From NCBI GenBank assembly GCA_963792175.1, contig CAWBVG010000053.1, positions 1 to 64,000 on the forward strand: a DNA stretch of 64,000 nt. Direction: 5' to 3'. Shown here in pieces: positions 1-8,431 of this stretch (the stretch's first letter is position 1; each line of letters opens with the position of its first letter). This DNA comes from CAWBVG01 sp963792175 (GTDB taxonomy: Bacteria; Acidobacteriota; Vicinamibacteria; Vicinamibacterales; CAVVIG01). Below the pieces are notes generated by a model, which was not told where the DNA came from, did no database searches, and saw only the letters and a program-made list of their open reading frames with translations. The translations under genes and the position numbers were made by a program.

Positions 1-370
1 GCACCTGGCCGGGCTTGATCTTGTTCGGATCGCTCAGTTGATCGCGATTGAGGTTGAAGATCTGGGTGTACGCGCTTGGATCGCCGAGCTTCTCTTTGGC
101 GATCTTGCTCAACGTATCTCCCGGTCTCACCGTATACGTGCTCTCAGTGCTGGCAACGGAAGCACCGCGGCCGGTCGCCTGGATGTCCGCGACGATCTCT
201 TTCGGCCAATCAGGAATCGTCTTGATCGCGTCCCAAATCTTGTTCGCTTCCTCCTGCGTCGGCACCGTGCCGTGGATGTAGAGCTTGCCGTCATGCTCGT
301 CGGCAGAGCCTTGCATCCGTAGATTCTTCGCGGTCTGAACGGCGTACGCGTACTTGTCTCGAAGTCCCAT
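1..370 (-). CDS. BON-LysM protein, Kbp/YgaU-like (3' end cut by window)
   Basis: Minus-strand gene that runs off the left edge, so the C-terminus is missing. The start is the ATG at 370-368, preceded by a strong AGGAGG site. The visible ~123 residues hold a BON-like domain (about residues 10-65, including KLYIHGTVPTQEEANKIWD) followed by a LysM domain starting at TYTVRPGDTLSKIAKEKLGD. That order and size match the Kbp/YgaU family, which in E. coli is a small cytoplasmic potassium-binding protein. There is no signal peptide, which argues against a cell-wall LysM hydrolase. Function here is inferred from the family only. Confidence 0.88.
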   Translation of the reverse strand, partial: MGLRDKYAYAVQTAKNLRMQGSADEHDGKLYIHGTVPTQEEANKIWDAIKTIPDWPKEIVADIQATGRGASVASTESTYTVRPGDTLSKIAKEKLGDPSAYTQIFNLNRDQLSDPNKIKPGQV

Positions 371-556
371 TGCATTCCTCCTTCAGTAACGGCCCACGTC
401 AGAGCGGCTCGTGATGCGCGATTCAGGATCCCGACCCGAGTTTCGATCGACCGCGAAAGGCTGCCAGGAGTGCAAAGGTGCTGCCGCCGAGGGTTCCCAA
501 ATCGAGCATCGAGCCGGCAGAACTGCCGGGGAACCTGTTTCGACGAGAGCTCACTT

Positions 557-593
557 CTCACAACATGTCGTGAGCGCGGCAACATGTTGTGAG
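557..593. repeat. 12-bp inverted repeat in the divergent spacer
   Basis: Perfect arms CTCACAACATGT (557-568) and ACATGTTGTGAG (582-593) enclose a 13-nt loop. It lies in the 416-nt gap 371-786 between the divergent BON-LysM and DUF937-OmpA genes. It could be an operator or a hairpin; there is no T run to suggest a terminator. I see nothing else recognisable in that gap: no RNA gene and no conserved reading frame. Confidence 0.6.
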
Positions 594-786
594 CAGCCGT
601 CTCCCAACGGCACGCGCTCGGCGCGGGTCACAGGCATTTGAGAGCAAAAACCGGTCGGCCCCTGTGAACGGGCCGCCACACGCCAGCGTTGGAGGACCGG
701 AACTTGCCCAAGAAGAATGACGGCGGCGACGTGAGGTGCCACCAGAACAGGCGTCGAAAGTCGACCGTCTGACATGGGAGGCCTTT

Positions 787-1975
787 ATGGCCACGATCAT
801 CGAAGGTTTTCTGGACTTGGTTTCTCCGGCGATTCTTTCAGCGTTGTCTCGCCAGACGGGCGAGTCTGAGTCCGCCGTCTCAAAGGGGCTCAGCGCAGCC
901 ATTCCGGCCATCACGTCCACCGTCGCGGGTCGCGCTGACGATCGGGGATTCGTGAGAGATCTTCGGATCTCGCCACCACGACGGCTGCGGGGCCTCATCC
1001 GCTCGAGGCCATCAGCGCGCTCGCGTCCTCGCCAACGGGCATCGATACGGCAAATCCGATCGGCATCGATACCACAAACCCGTACAGGGGATGGCTCGCC
1101 GACCTGTTTGGTCACAACATCTCCGGGGTCACCGACAACATCGCCCGGTATGCTGGAATCTCCACAGCATCGGCGACATCGCTCCTCTCAATGGCCGCGC
1201 CGCTCGTGCTCGCCTACATCGGGCGCCTGGTGCGACGCGACAATCTCAGCGTCGCTGGCCTTGCCGACCTCCTCCGGGGCCAACGCGCCCGACTCGCGTC
1301 GTCCCTGCCGACCGGGTTCAAGATGCCGGAAATTTTCAGCGCGCCCTACGAGAAGGCTCGGACGGCAGGGATGACGAGGACCGGCTGGTCGGCTCCGTCG
1401 TCGCGCTGCTGGCTGCACTCTGTATCGGGGGACTGATCTGGTTGGGCCGGCAGAAGCCCGCCGAAGTGGCTCGCGTGGACATCATTGAACCGCTGCCGAC
1501 GGTCGGCACGACAGGAGCGCTCAGGGGCACGTTTGTGAGAACGCTGCCTGGGAACGCGACCATCACCATTCCGGCGGTGGGTAGCGCCGAGGATCGCCTG
1601 TCGCTGTACCTGGCATCGGCCAGTCCTGGAGAGACCACCATCACACTCGACCGCATCTCGTTCGACACCGATTCGGCCGTGCTCACGGCGGAGTCCAGTG
1701 GGCAGCTCGACAACATCGCGACGATTCTCCGCGCGTACCCACAGGCGCACGTGGCGGTTTTCGGTCATACCGACAGCGTAGGGAACGAAGCCGACAACGT
1801 CGTCCTGTCTCGAGCACGTGCGAACACCGTTGCGGCCAAGTTGACGGCCAACGGCGTGCAACCGCAGCGCGTTCACGCCGAGGGATATGGCAGCCAGAGA
1901 CCGATCGCTGACAACACGACGGAAGCTGGGCGAGCGGAGAATCGGCGCGTCGAACTGGGAGTCGGCGTGCGATGA
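787..1975 (+). CDS. DUF937 (YidB-like) - OmpA domain protein, frame broken twice
   Basis: Starts at ATG 787 behind GGGAGG. The N-terminus (MATIIEGFLDLVSPAILSA) and the following ~170 residues are a DUF937/YidB-like helical domain. One transmembrane segment follows (LVGSVVALLAALCIGGLIWL) and then a C-terminal OmpA-type peptidoglycan-binding domain with ITLDRISFDTDSAVL and HVAVFGHTDSVGNEADN. The reading frame shifts at about 958 and again at about 1372; in both cases the correct protein continues in another frame without loss. The product is probably an inner-membrane protein whose OmpA domain contacts peptidoglycan. The shifts look like sequence errors rather than decay. Confidence 0.82.
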
Positions 1976-2009
1976 AGACACGCGACAACGAACCGAAGGA
2001 GGGGGTCCC

Positions 2010-2261
2010 ATGCTAACGATTCTGGGTTGGATTCTGTTCGGCCTGATCGTCGGTCTTGTGGCAAAGCTCGTCATGCCGGGCCACGATCCAGGAGGCGTCA
2101 TCATGACGACGGCGCTCGGGATTGTCGGCGCGATGTTGGGCGGCTTTCTCGGCCGGCTGTTGGGCTTCTATCAGGCCGGTGAGGGCGCCGGGTACATCAT
2201 GGCGACGCTCGGCGCGGTACTGATTCTGTTCATGTACCGTCGGATGGCGGTACGAGCGTAA
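2010..2261 (+). CDS. GlsB/YeaQ/YmgE family small membrane protein
   Basis: An 83-residue protein behind AAGGAGGGG with ATG at 2010. It has three glycine-rich hydrophobic segments (MLTILGWILFGLIVGLVAKL, then ALGIVGAMLGGFLGRLLG, then YIMATLGAVLILFMYRR) and the conserved HDPGG turn of the transglycosylase-associated/YeaQ family. Members are small inner-membrane proteins often induced by stress; their biochemical role is not settled. It lies 34 nt after the DUF937-OmpA gene and 14 nt before the META lipoprotein, so the three may be co-transcribed. Confidence 0.9.
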   Translation: MLTILGWILFGLIVGLVAKLVMPGHDPGGVIMTTALGIVGAMLGGFLGRLLGFYQAGEGAGYIMATLGAVLILFMYRRMAVRA

Positions 2262-2275
2262 TCAGGGCAAACACC

Positions 2276-2695
2276 ATGGAGCGCCCGTTCTTCATGGCGA
2301 TGGCGATCGCGGCGGCCGTGACTGCGGCCGCCTGCAGTTCGCAACCGCTGGTGCCGTCCGACATCGTTGGGGGAACGTGGCAGTTGCGTTCGATACACGA
2401 GAACGGGTCGGACCTCATCAGTGTTGCTGCCCCTTCGCGCTACACGTTGCAGCTCCAGGGCGGCAGCCACGTCGCCGTCACGAACGACTGCAATTCGTGC
2501 GGCGGCTCTTACACGCTGTCCGGTTCGTCGCTGACGCTGAGCCAGATGGCATGCACGAGGGCCTTCTGCGGCGATGCCTCGCTCGATCAATCCTACTCAC
2601 GCGCGCTCGAAGGGGCGACCACGGTATCGGTGAACGGCTCGGAGATGACCCTCAACGGCAACGGCGTGACGCTGGTATTCACTCGATCTGACTAG
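2276..2695 (+). CDS. META-domain lipoprotein (HslJ-like)
   Basis: A 139-residue protein with a lipoprotein signal: a short basic start, a hydrophobic stretch and a lipobox ending in TAAAC, so Cys20 is the likely lipidated residue. The rest matches the META domain (DUF306), with the typical GGTWQLRSI opening, a Cys-rich centre (NDCNSCGG) and the conserved LSQMACTRAFCGD segment. Family members such as E. coli HslJ are envelope proteins linked to stress or drug tolerance. No strong ribosome site is seen. Its stop codon overlaps that of the convergent DUF1801 gene on a shared CTAG. Confidence 0.85.
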   Translation: MERPFFMAMAIAAAVTAAACSSQPLVPSDIVGGTWQLRSIHENGSDLISVAAPSRYTLQLQGGSHVAVTNDCNSCGGSYTLSGSSLTLSQMACTRAFCGDASLDQSYSRALEGATTVSVNGSEMTLNGNGVTLVFTRSD

Positions 2696-3138
2696 ACTCG
2701 CTTGCCGCTCGCTCGCCGGGGCTTCGGCTTGCTCTTGCCCTTGAGATTGAGCGCCACCGCCGCGCGGATGAGATCCTTCAAGGCCGCCTCATCAACTGTG
2801 TCGCCCTCGTGGATGTCGATGGCGCGCCGTACGTTTCCGTCGAGACTCGAGTTGAAGAGGCGGCCCGGATCCTTGAGAGACGCTCCCTTGGCGAAGGTCA
2901 GCTTCACGACGCTCTTGTAGGATTCCCCAGTGCAGATGATGCCGTCGTGCGACCACACCGGAATGCCAGGTTTGGTGGCCATGGCCCACTTCCACTCCTC
3001 GACGACGTTCGGGTCTGCTTCCTTGATGAGCGTGCGCATCCTGCTGAGGGTTTTCCCGCGCCAGCCCCCAAGTTCAGCGATTCTTTTCGAGATGAGCTCC
3101 GATGCCGAGTGGTCTTGGCTCGCGTGTGACTGTTTCAT
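2692..3138 (-). CDS. DUF1801 domain protein
   Basis: A 148-residue soluble protein. The core runs from ISKRIAELGGWRGKTL through EEWKWAMATKPGIPVWSHDG to LKDPGRLFNSSLDGNVRRAI, which is the DUF1801 (YdhG/YjhX-like) fold seen in many soil bacteria. A lysine-rich tail (KGKSKPKPRR) follows. Its ATG overlaps the stop of the upstream 84-residue membrane protein (ATGA), so it is the last gene of the ArsR-SRPBCC-membrane protein-DUF1801 operon. The molecular function is unknown. Confidence 0.88.
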   Translation of the reverse strand: MKQSHASQDHSASELISKRIAELGGWRGKTLSRMRTLIKEADPNVVEEWKWAMATKPGIPVWSHDGIICTGESYKSVVKLTFAKGASLKDPGRLFNSSLDGNVRRAIDIHEGDTVDEAALKDLIRAAVALNLKGKSKPKPRRASGKRV

Positions 3139-3389
3139 GTTCTCATCCTCGCGCTGAGATCCTCGCGGGATCCAGCTCGCCCGCCGCGCCCCTTGGTGAT
3201 GTACGGCAACACGAACAAGTACAGACCGCTAAACAGGAGCAAGGCGAGCGGGAGTAGCGGCGAATAAGTGATCCAAGGCGGAGGCGTCCCCTTTCCCTGC
3301 GCCAGGGCGACGAAATTGGCGATGACCGTCACCGTGAAGGCGATGGACACCCAGCGGTGGATTTGCCGGACCCATTTATTCCAGTTCAA
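3135..3389 (-). CDS. Small two-helix membrane protein
   Basis: 84 residues if it starts at TTG 3389-3387, which sits 5 nt after GGAGG and gives LNWNKWVRQIHRWVSIAF. The frame stays open further upstream, but only across the end of the SRPBCC gene. Two hydrophobic helices (about residues 13-30 and 43-60, the latter PLLPLALLLFSGLYLFVLPY) separated by a polar loop suggest an inner-membrane protein. Proteins of this shape often accompany SRPBCC genes, but I do not know a function. It overlaps the next gene by ATGA. Confidence 0.75.
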   Translation of the reverse strand: MNWNKWVRQIHRWVSIAFTVTVIANFVALAQGKGTPPPWITYSPLLPLALLLFSGLYLFVLPYITKGRGGRAGSREDLSARMRT

Positions 3390-3405
3390 TGTGACCTCCG
3401 TCGAT

Positions 3406-3978
3406 TCACGACTTTTGAGCCGCCTGAGGCGGCCGGTTGGGCGGCTCGATACCGAACTGCTTGGCGTACTCGGCGTGCAGTCGCTGCCAGCCACCGAACT
3501 TCATCGCCTCGGGGCCAACGATGCGGCCGAGCGGGGTTCCGTTGAGAAGGTGATCCAGCACGTCGAAGCACAGGTGCCACCCGGCAGCGCCCATCGCGAT
3601 GAAGCGGCGGTCGATGTTGGTCCACAGCGTCATGCGCGTGCCGCCTCCCAGAGCTTCGAGTTCCCATCGCATGTCGAAGCCGCCCCACATGTACTCCAGC
3701 ACCTTGGGCGCGTCGGCTCGCGTCACGGTCGTTTCAGAGACCATCGGGGTGGGCGCTCCCACCGTGGTGAGCTTCACCGAGCGTCCAGCCGTAGCCAGGC
3801 TCCCATCGGCGTCGAAGGGCGCCCACTCGCGCAGCTGCGCGGGGTCGGTGATGGCCTGCCAGACTTTTTCTGGTGAGTGCCGCAGTTCCCTGACGAGAAC
3901 GAGCGTCCACTTCTCTCCGTCCTTTTGTACCTGCGCTCCGCTGGCCGGGCCCGGTACGTACTGCTCGCGAGCGGTCAC
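3406..3978 (-). CDS. SRPBCC/AHSA1-type START-like domain protein
   Basis: 190 residues starting at GTG 3978, whose GTGA overlaps the stop of the ArsR gene. The fold is visible from LVLVRELRHSPEKVWQAITD (first strand and helix) through EWAPFDADGSLATAGRSV to LLNGTPLGRIVGPEAM. Such AHSA1/polyketide-cyclase-like domains form a hydrophobic cavity and bind small lipophilic ligands; a specific ligand cannot be read from sequence. ArsR-SRPBCC pairs are widespread, and the regulator presumably controls this gene. The frame is intact. Confidence 0.9.
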   Translation of the reverse strand: MTAREQYVPGPASGAQVQKDGEKWTLVLVRELRHSPEKVWQAITDPAQLREWAPFDADGSLATAGRSVKLTTVGAPTPMVSETTVTRADAPKVLEYMWGGFDMRWELEALGGGTRMTLWTNIDRRFIAMGAAGWHLCFDVLDHLLNGTPLGRIVGPEAMKFGGWQRLHAEYAKQFGIEPPNRPPQAAQKS

Positions 3979-4319
3979 TTTTTCCTCCTGGTCTTCCTTT
4001 TCGTTCGTGTTGATTGATCCATGCGGTCGAGATGGCGTTCGAGCGCATCCAGATGAGCGGACCAGAACTGACGGAACGGAGCGAGCCAGGCGTCCATCTC
4101 CTGAAACGGTTCTGGCTTCAGCCGGTAGAGACGACGCTGTGCGTCCACCGTGGCTTCCACGAAACCGGCTTCGCGCAGCACGCGCAGATGTTTCGACACG
4201 GTCGGCTGCGCCATGCCCAGTTGACTTTCGATTTCTCCAACCGACTGTTCGGACGACACCAGAAGACTCAGGATCGCGCGGCGGTTGGGCTCCGCGATGA
4301 TTTCGAATACAGACTCCAC
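3975..4319 (-). CDS. ArsR-family winged-helix repressor
   Basis: 114 residues from GTG 4319. The domain is typical: EIIAEPNRRAILSLLVSSEQ, recognition helix MAQPTVSKHLRVLREAGFV, then the wing VDAQRRLYRLKPEPF. There are no metal-binding cysteines of the CxC type, so it belongs with the ArsR proteins that partner SRPBCC genes rather than arsenic sensors. A longer frame starting at TTG 4355 is possible on paper, but that TTG is the -35 element of the promoter, so it is rejected. It heads a four-gene operon with overlapping start and stop codons. Confidence 0.92.
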   Translation of the reverse strand: MESVFEIIAEPNRRAILSLLVSSEQSVGEIESQLGMAQPTVSKHLRVLREAGFVEATVDAQRRLYRLKPEPFQEMDAWLAPFRQFWSAHLDALERHLDRMDQSTRTKRKTRRKK

Positions 4320-4355
4320 GCTCTTTATATACTCCGCAAGGCATATTCGTGTCAA
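4320..4355 (-). promoter_or_regulatory. Leaderless promoter of the first ArsR operon
   Basis: Reading the minus strand: a consensus -35 TTGACA (4355-4350), an 18-nt spacer, a -10 TATATA (4331-4326), then AAGAGC and the GTG start. Transcription would begin at or next to the start codon, giving a leaderless mRNA; no Shine-Dalgarno sequence is present. An imperfect dyad (ATATGCC / GGAGTATAT) spans the spacer and -10 and could be the operator. Confidence 0.7.
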
Positions 4356-4535
4356 GGCATGTACCAGCCCGAAGACCGTAGCCCAGGTGACGGTATGTCG
4401 TCACCGAAGCAGAGTCGCAGCGCCTGAGGCTCCCGGCGCCAGGACTTTCCGGCGCAAAACACCTGGATCGGACGGTCGCGCGCGGCCGTTCCGCTGGGCG
4501 TCGAATTGCCACTCGTTCAAGTCAAGGGGGCGGAG

Positions 4536-5911
4536 ATGCCGGCCGCAACTGAGAGAACCGAATCGACCGTCAGCTCCTGGGATCTGGTGACGCGGGGGGT
4601 GCATCGCCGCGCCATCGAGGCCGTGATCTGGGGCATGCCGGCGGTCAATTTCGATCGGTTGTACCAGTCGATGGCGAGGGCCGCTGGCGCGTGGAATCAG
4701 GTCGCCTATTGGTCGCGCCTGCCGGACTGGAAGAACCAGACGCTCACCCCCAACCCGGACGTGCTGTATTTCCTGCCGTTCCTCAACACCAGGGACGTCG
4801 GACCGGTGGTACTCCAGATCCCGCCAGCGGGCGCCGACGGCTCACTGACGGGAAGCGTCGACGATTGCTGGCAAACGGCGATCGAGGATGTCGGGCAGGC
4901 CGGGGTGGACAAGGGAAAAGGCGGCAGGTACCTGATCCTGCCTCCGGGCTACAAGGGCCATGTGCCTGAGGGCTACATTCCCATGCCGTCGCCCACGTAT
5001 CAGAGCTACGGCATTCTGCGCTCCAACCCCGCGAGTGCCAGCGCTGCCGACGTGGCGAAGGCCGCTGCCTATGGCAAGCAGATCAAGCTCTATCCGTTGT
5101 CGTCCGCGGCGAAGCCGCCGGCGACCGTCTTCGTCGACGTCTGTGACGTCGTCTACGACAATACGATTCCGTACGACGTGCGCTTCTTCCACTCGCTCCA
5201 CCGCATGATCCAGATCGAGCCCTGGCTCGATCGCGATCGGGCGATGATCGATCTGCTCAAGTCGATCGGCATCGAAAAAGGCCAGCCGTTCACTCCCGAC
5301 GAATGCACGAAGGCGATTCTCGCCGACGCGGCGTCCGACGCCCACGACTACCTCGATGCGCGTTACGAGGAAGTCTTCGAGCCGCCGTTCGATACCAGCG
5401 CGCGATGGGCGTTGCCGGCGTCGAAGGATCTGGTTGCGGGTCTGCAGACGAATTTTGCCGATCCCAACTCGTATCCGACGGACGCACGCGGACTCGCCTA
5501 CAGCTACGCGTATTTCAGCGCCAAGCACCTCGGCGACGGCCAGTTTTATCTGATGACGATCAAGGACAGGGACGGCAACCGGATCGACGGGGCGAAGACC
5601 TACCGACTCCATGTGCCGCCGAATCCGCCGGTCAGGCTGTACTGGTCGGCGACGGTCTACGACCGGGCCACGCACGCGCTGATTCGCGATACGAAATGGT
5701 CCAGCCGTTCTTCGAAAACGCCGGGGCTGCAAAGAACGCCGACGGGTCGTGCGACGTGTATTTCGGGCCCAGGGCGCCCGCGGGGAAGGAATCGAACTGG
5801 GTACCGACCGATGCCAGCGGCGAGTGTGAAGTGTTGTTTCGCCTCTACGGACCCGAGCTGGCGTTCTTCGAAAAGAAATGGATACTGCCGGACATCGAGA
5901 GAGAGCTCTGA
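4536..5911 (+). CDS. DUF1254/DUF1214 domain protein
   Basis: About 459 residues from ATG 4536, behind a purine-rich GGGGGCGGAG. The DUF1254 part covers roughly residues 20-170 (TPNPDVLYFLPFLNTRDVGP, GRYLILPPGYKGHVPEGYIP) and DUF1214 the C-terminal third (YDRATHALIRDTKWSSRS ... NADGSCDVYFGPRAPAGKE). No signal peptide is visible, though many relatives are exported. The frame is lost near 5731, where CAAAGAAC should read CAAAAGAAC by homology; the C-terminus continues intact in the next frame to 5911. Function of the family is unknown. Confidence 0.85.
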
Positions 5912-5933
5912 ACGTCTAGCCGTCAGACGCCGC

Positions 5934-5967
5934 GCCGTTCAGACCTCCTTGCGGAAGTCTGAACGGC
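5934..5967. terminator. Hairpin between convergent genes
   Basis: A 15-bp stem with one mismatch (5934-5948 against 5953-5967) closes a TTGC loop. It sits between the convergent DUF1254 and glutaminase stops and would serve either direction. No clear T run follows on either side, so intrinsic termination is likely but not certain. Confidence 0.65.
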
Positions 5968-5982
5968 CCGTTTCGAGGACGC

Positions 5983-7056
5983 TCAGCGCTCCGTTTCTGA
6001 AGGCAACCCCTTCGCTGCGTTCTTGACCAGGTAGGGATTCCCGCCGAGCGCGCTCGAGATCGTGGTGATGGCCTTCTGCGCCCGCACGCTGTTGCCGGCA
6101 TCGTCGAGCGGCGGCGACACGACGGCAATGCCGAACTTGCCGGGCGACACCGCGATCAGCCCGCCGCCGACGCCGCTCTTTCCCGGCAGTCCGGTGTGAT
6201 ACAGCCATTTCCCCGAATCGTCGTAGAGTCCGGCGGTCGCCATCACCGCGAGCACGCCAGGCACCTTCGATTCATCGAGCAGCCGTTTGCCGGTGATCGG
6301 GTTCTTGCCGCCGGCGGCGAGCGTGGCGGCCATCATCGCGAGGTCCTTGGCGTTGACGCCGACGGCGCACTGTTTGGTGTACAAATCGACCGCCTGCTGC
6401 CAGTCGCTCTTGATGTACCCGTACGCGAACATCAGCGCGCCGATCGCCTGATTGCGCTGGTTGGTGTCCGCTTCGGACTTGTAGACATCGGCCAGCACCG
6501 TCAGCGGCCGCCCCGCATAGTCGCTGTAGGTGCCGATGATCTTGTTCCACACGGCGTCACGCGTCGCGCCCTTCACCATGCTGGTGGCGGTGATCGCGCC
6601 GGGGTTCACGAGCGGATTCATTTCCGGGGCACCGGCTCCGATGACCGTTTTCACGCTTTCGACGGCGATGATCGAATTGAATCGGGCGCCGGTGGCGTCC
6701 ACGCCGATCCGCTTTTCGATCGACTCGAGTCCCTGTTCCTGGATGACCTGAGCCATCGTGAACACCTTGGAGATCGATTGAATCGAGACTTCCGTCTTGA
6801 TGTCACCGGCGAAGTACGACTTGCCGTCTGTCGTCACCAACGCGATGCCGAACAGATTCGGATCCACCTTCGCGAGAGCCGGAATGTAGTCGGCGTTCTT
6901 CCCCTCCTTGAGCCCCTTGAACTGCTCGAAGGCGCTGTTGACCGCGCCCTGCGGACTGCCGGCACGGTTTTGAGCCGATAGGGTGTACACGCCAACTGCT
7001 GCAAGAATGACAACGCCGGCGAGCGCGATGCGCCAGGACGATAGTTTCCTGTCCAT
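5983..7056 (-). CDS. glsA: Glutaminase A, exported form
   Basis: 357 residues, intact. A hydrophobic N-terminal segment (IALAGVVILAAVGVYTLSAQ) acts as signal peptide or anchor, unlike the cytoplasmic E. coli enzymes. The glutaminase family (beta-lactamase-like fold, Gln to Glu plus ammonia) is shown by the Ser-x-x-Lys motif in VSIQSISKVFTMAQ, by EMNPLVNPGAITATSM, and by TGLPGKSGVGGGLIAVSPGK near the end. It is the last gene of a four-gene minus-strand operon, starting 2 nt after the stop of a DcaP-type porin, so it likely processes glutamine or related amides in the periplasm. Confidence 0.93.
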   Translation of the reverse strand: MDRKLSSWRIALAGVVILAAVGVYTLSAQNRAGSPQGAVNSAFEQFKGLKEGKNADYIPALAKVDPNLFGIALVTTDGKSYFAGDIKTEVSIQSISKVFTMAQVIQEQGLESIEKRIGVDATGARFNSIIAVESVKTVIGAGAPEMNPLVNPGAITATSMVKGATRDAVWNKIIGTYSDYAGRPLTVLADVYKSEADTNQRNQAIGALMFAYGYIKSDWQQAVDLYTKQCAVGVNAKDLAMMAATLAAGGKNPITGKRLLDESKVPGVLAVMATAGLYDDSGKWLYHTGLPGKSGVGGGLIAVSPGKFGIAVVSPPLDDAGNSVRAQKAITTISSALGGNPYLVKNAAKGLPSETER

Positions 7057-7058
7057 CC

Positions 7059-8406
7059 TTACCCTCCGATCTTGTACGAGAAGTTGTATTTGAACGAGAA
7101 CTGGGCGCGGTAGTCGTTGAAGGAGAAGCCGTCCGAGAAGTTCTCCCGCTTACCCCACTGGAACTCCCCGCCTATCAGCACGTTCTTGACCGGCGTGCAC
7201 AGCAGATTGGCCGATGCGTACTGCCCGACCTTGAACGCGAGGGGCGCCTGGAGGTCGCTGTTGGTGATGTTGACCCGCGAATAGCCAATCGCCGAGGTCC
7301 ATTCGCTGTTCCACCTGTGATCGAGGTAGGCGGACATGCCGAAGTCTTTCAGCGCTTCGCCGGTGACCGGGGTGCGTAGGTTTCCCGGGTTTCGTGTGAT
7401 GCCGACGTCTACGGGTGCGTCGTTGAAGTAGTTCTCAATGCCCCTTCCCCAAATGACCTGCAGCCGGAGCACATCATTCTCAGTCGCGTTGACGTTGGAG
7501 CTGACGCTGACCCCCCACCCCCACACATGGCCGCTCAGATCGAAGGGGTCGCTCGGGAGAAGATCGTCCCAGGCGATGTAGCGAAGCGCGCCGCCGAACT
7601 GCAGGTATCCCCAGGGTTGGCCCCAGCGATAGTGGCCGGTGATGTCGGGCATCGGAAAACGCCCTCTGACGTTCTGAAGCTCGATGCGGTCGGACAGCAG
7701 GCCCGAATCACCGCTTGCGCCCGGGTTCTCGATCGCGACCCGTGCGTTCGACATGCCATCGTTGAACGGCTCCCAGAACACCTGTGTGTTCCGGAAAAAG
7801 AGCATTCCATCCGGGCCCCAGTACTCGAGAATGTTCGGGAACACGTCGCCGTCCATGAACTGGCTGTCTCTCTGGCCGGCGCCGACCTGCTTCCACTGGC
7901 CCCAGGCGTTGCGCAGGCGAATCGTGGTGAGCCCGGCGTCGCGGCCGACGCCGAACATGTCGAAATCGAACACCGCGGTGACATCCCCCTCCGAGGTCGG
8001 CAGCACGCCCTTGGCCCCGAAACGGCTCTGTCGCGGGCTCAAATAGAAATGGCCGTTGTCGCCGAATTCACCGGGGAACGATGGCAGCCTCGATGGCCGG
8101 TTGACGTCGTACCAATCAGGGTTGTTCCTCCTGAAGTCCACGATCGCATCCGCCTGGGCGAATCCGTAGATTTCGAGCGTGGGCGAACCGGTGGTCGTCG
8201 TCGTCGTCGTCGGTCGTCGTCGTCGTCGTGGGCGGCTGCTGCGTGGTCGTGGTCGTGGTCGTCGTCGTAGGCGGCTGCGTGGCCGTGGCTTCGCTCCCCG
8301 CGGCAGCGCTCTGCGCGCGTGCGTTCGCTGGGCCGACACCCAGTGTCAGGACGGCCCAGGCACCGGCGATCCCGATCATCTGGCGCCGTGTTCGTTTCAA
8401 CTTCAT
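7059..8406 (-). CDS. DcaP-like trimeric outer-membrane porin
   Basis: Signal peptide at the start (MIGIAGAWAVLTLGVGPANA), then a low-complexity Pro/Gln/Thr linker built from GTC-type repeats. The barrel begins with LEIYGFAQADAIVDFRRNNP and includes FYLSPRQSRFGAKGVLPTSE, which matches DcaP porins; those transport dicarboxylates and small negatively charged molecules. The frame slips at about 8212 inside the Thr-repeat, where one extra G interrupts the triplet pattern; the rest of the ~440-residue barrel is intact to a terminal aromatic strand. The gene lies between the amidohydrolase and the glutaminase. Confidence 0.85.
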
Positions 8407-8431
8407 CTCCGCTGCTCCTTCTTGTGTTCAC

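Noticed and set aside
4320..4355. TTG 4355 as an upstream start for the first ArsR gene
   Set aside because: That TTG belongs to a consensus -35 element whose -10 lies just before GTG 4319.
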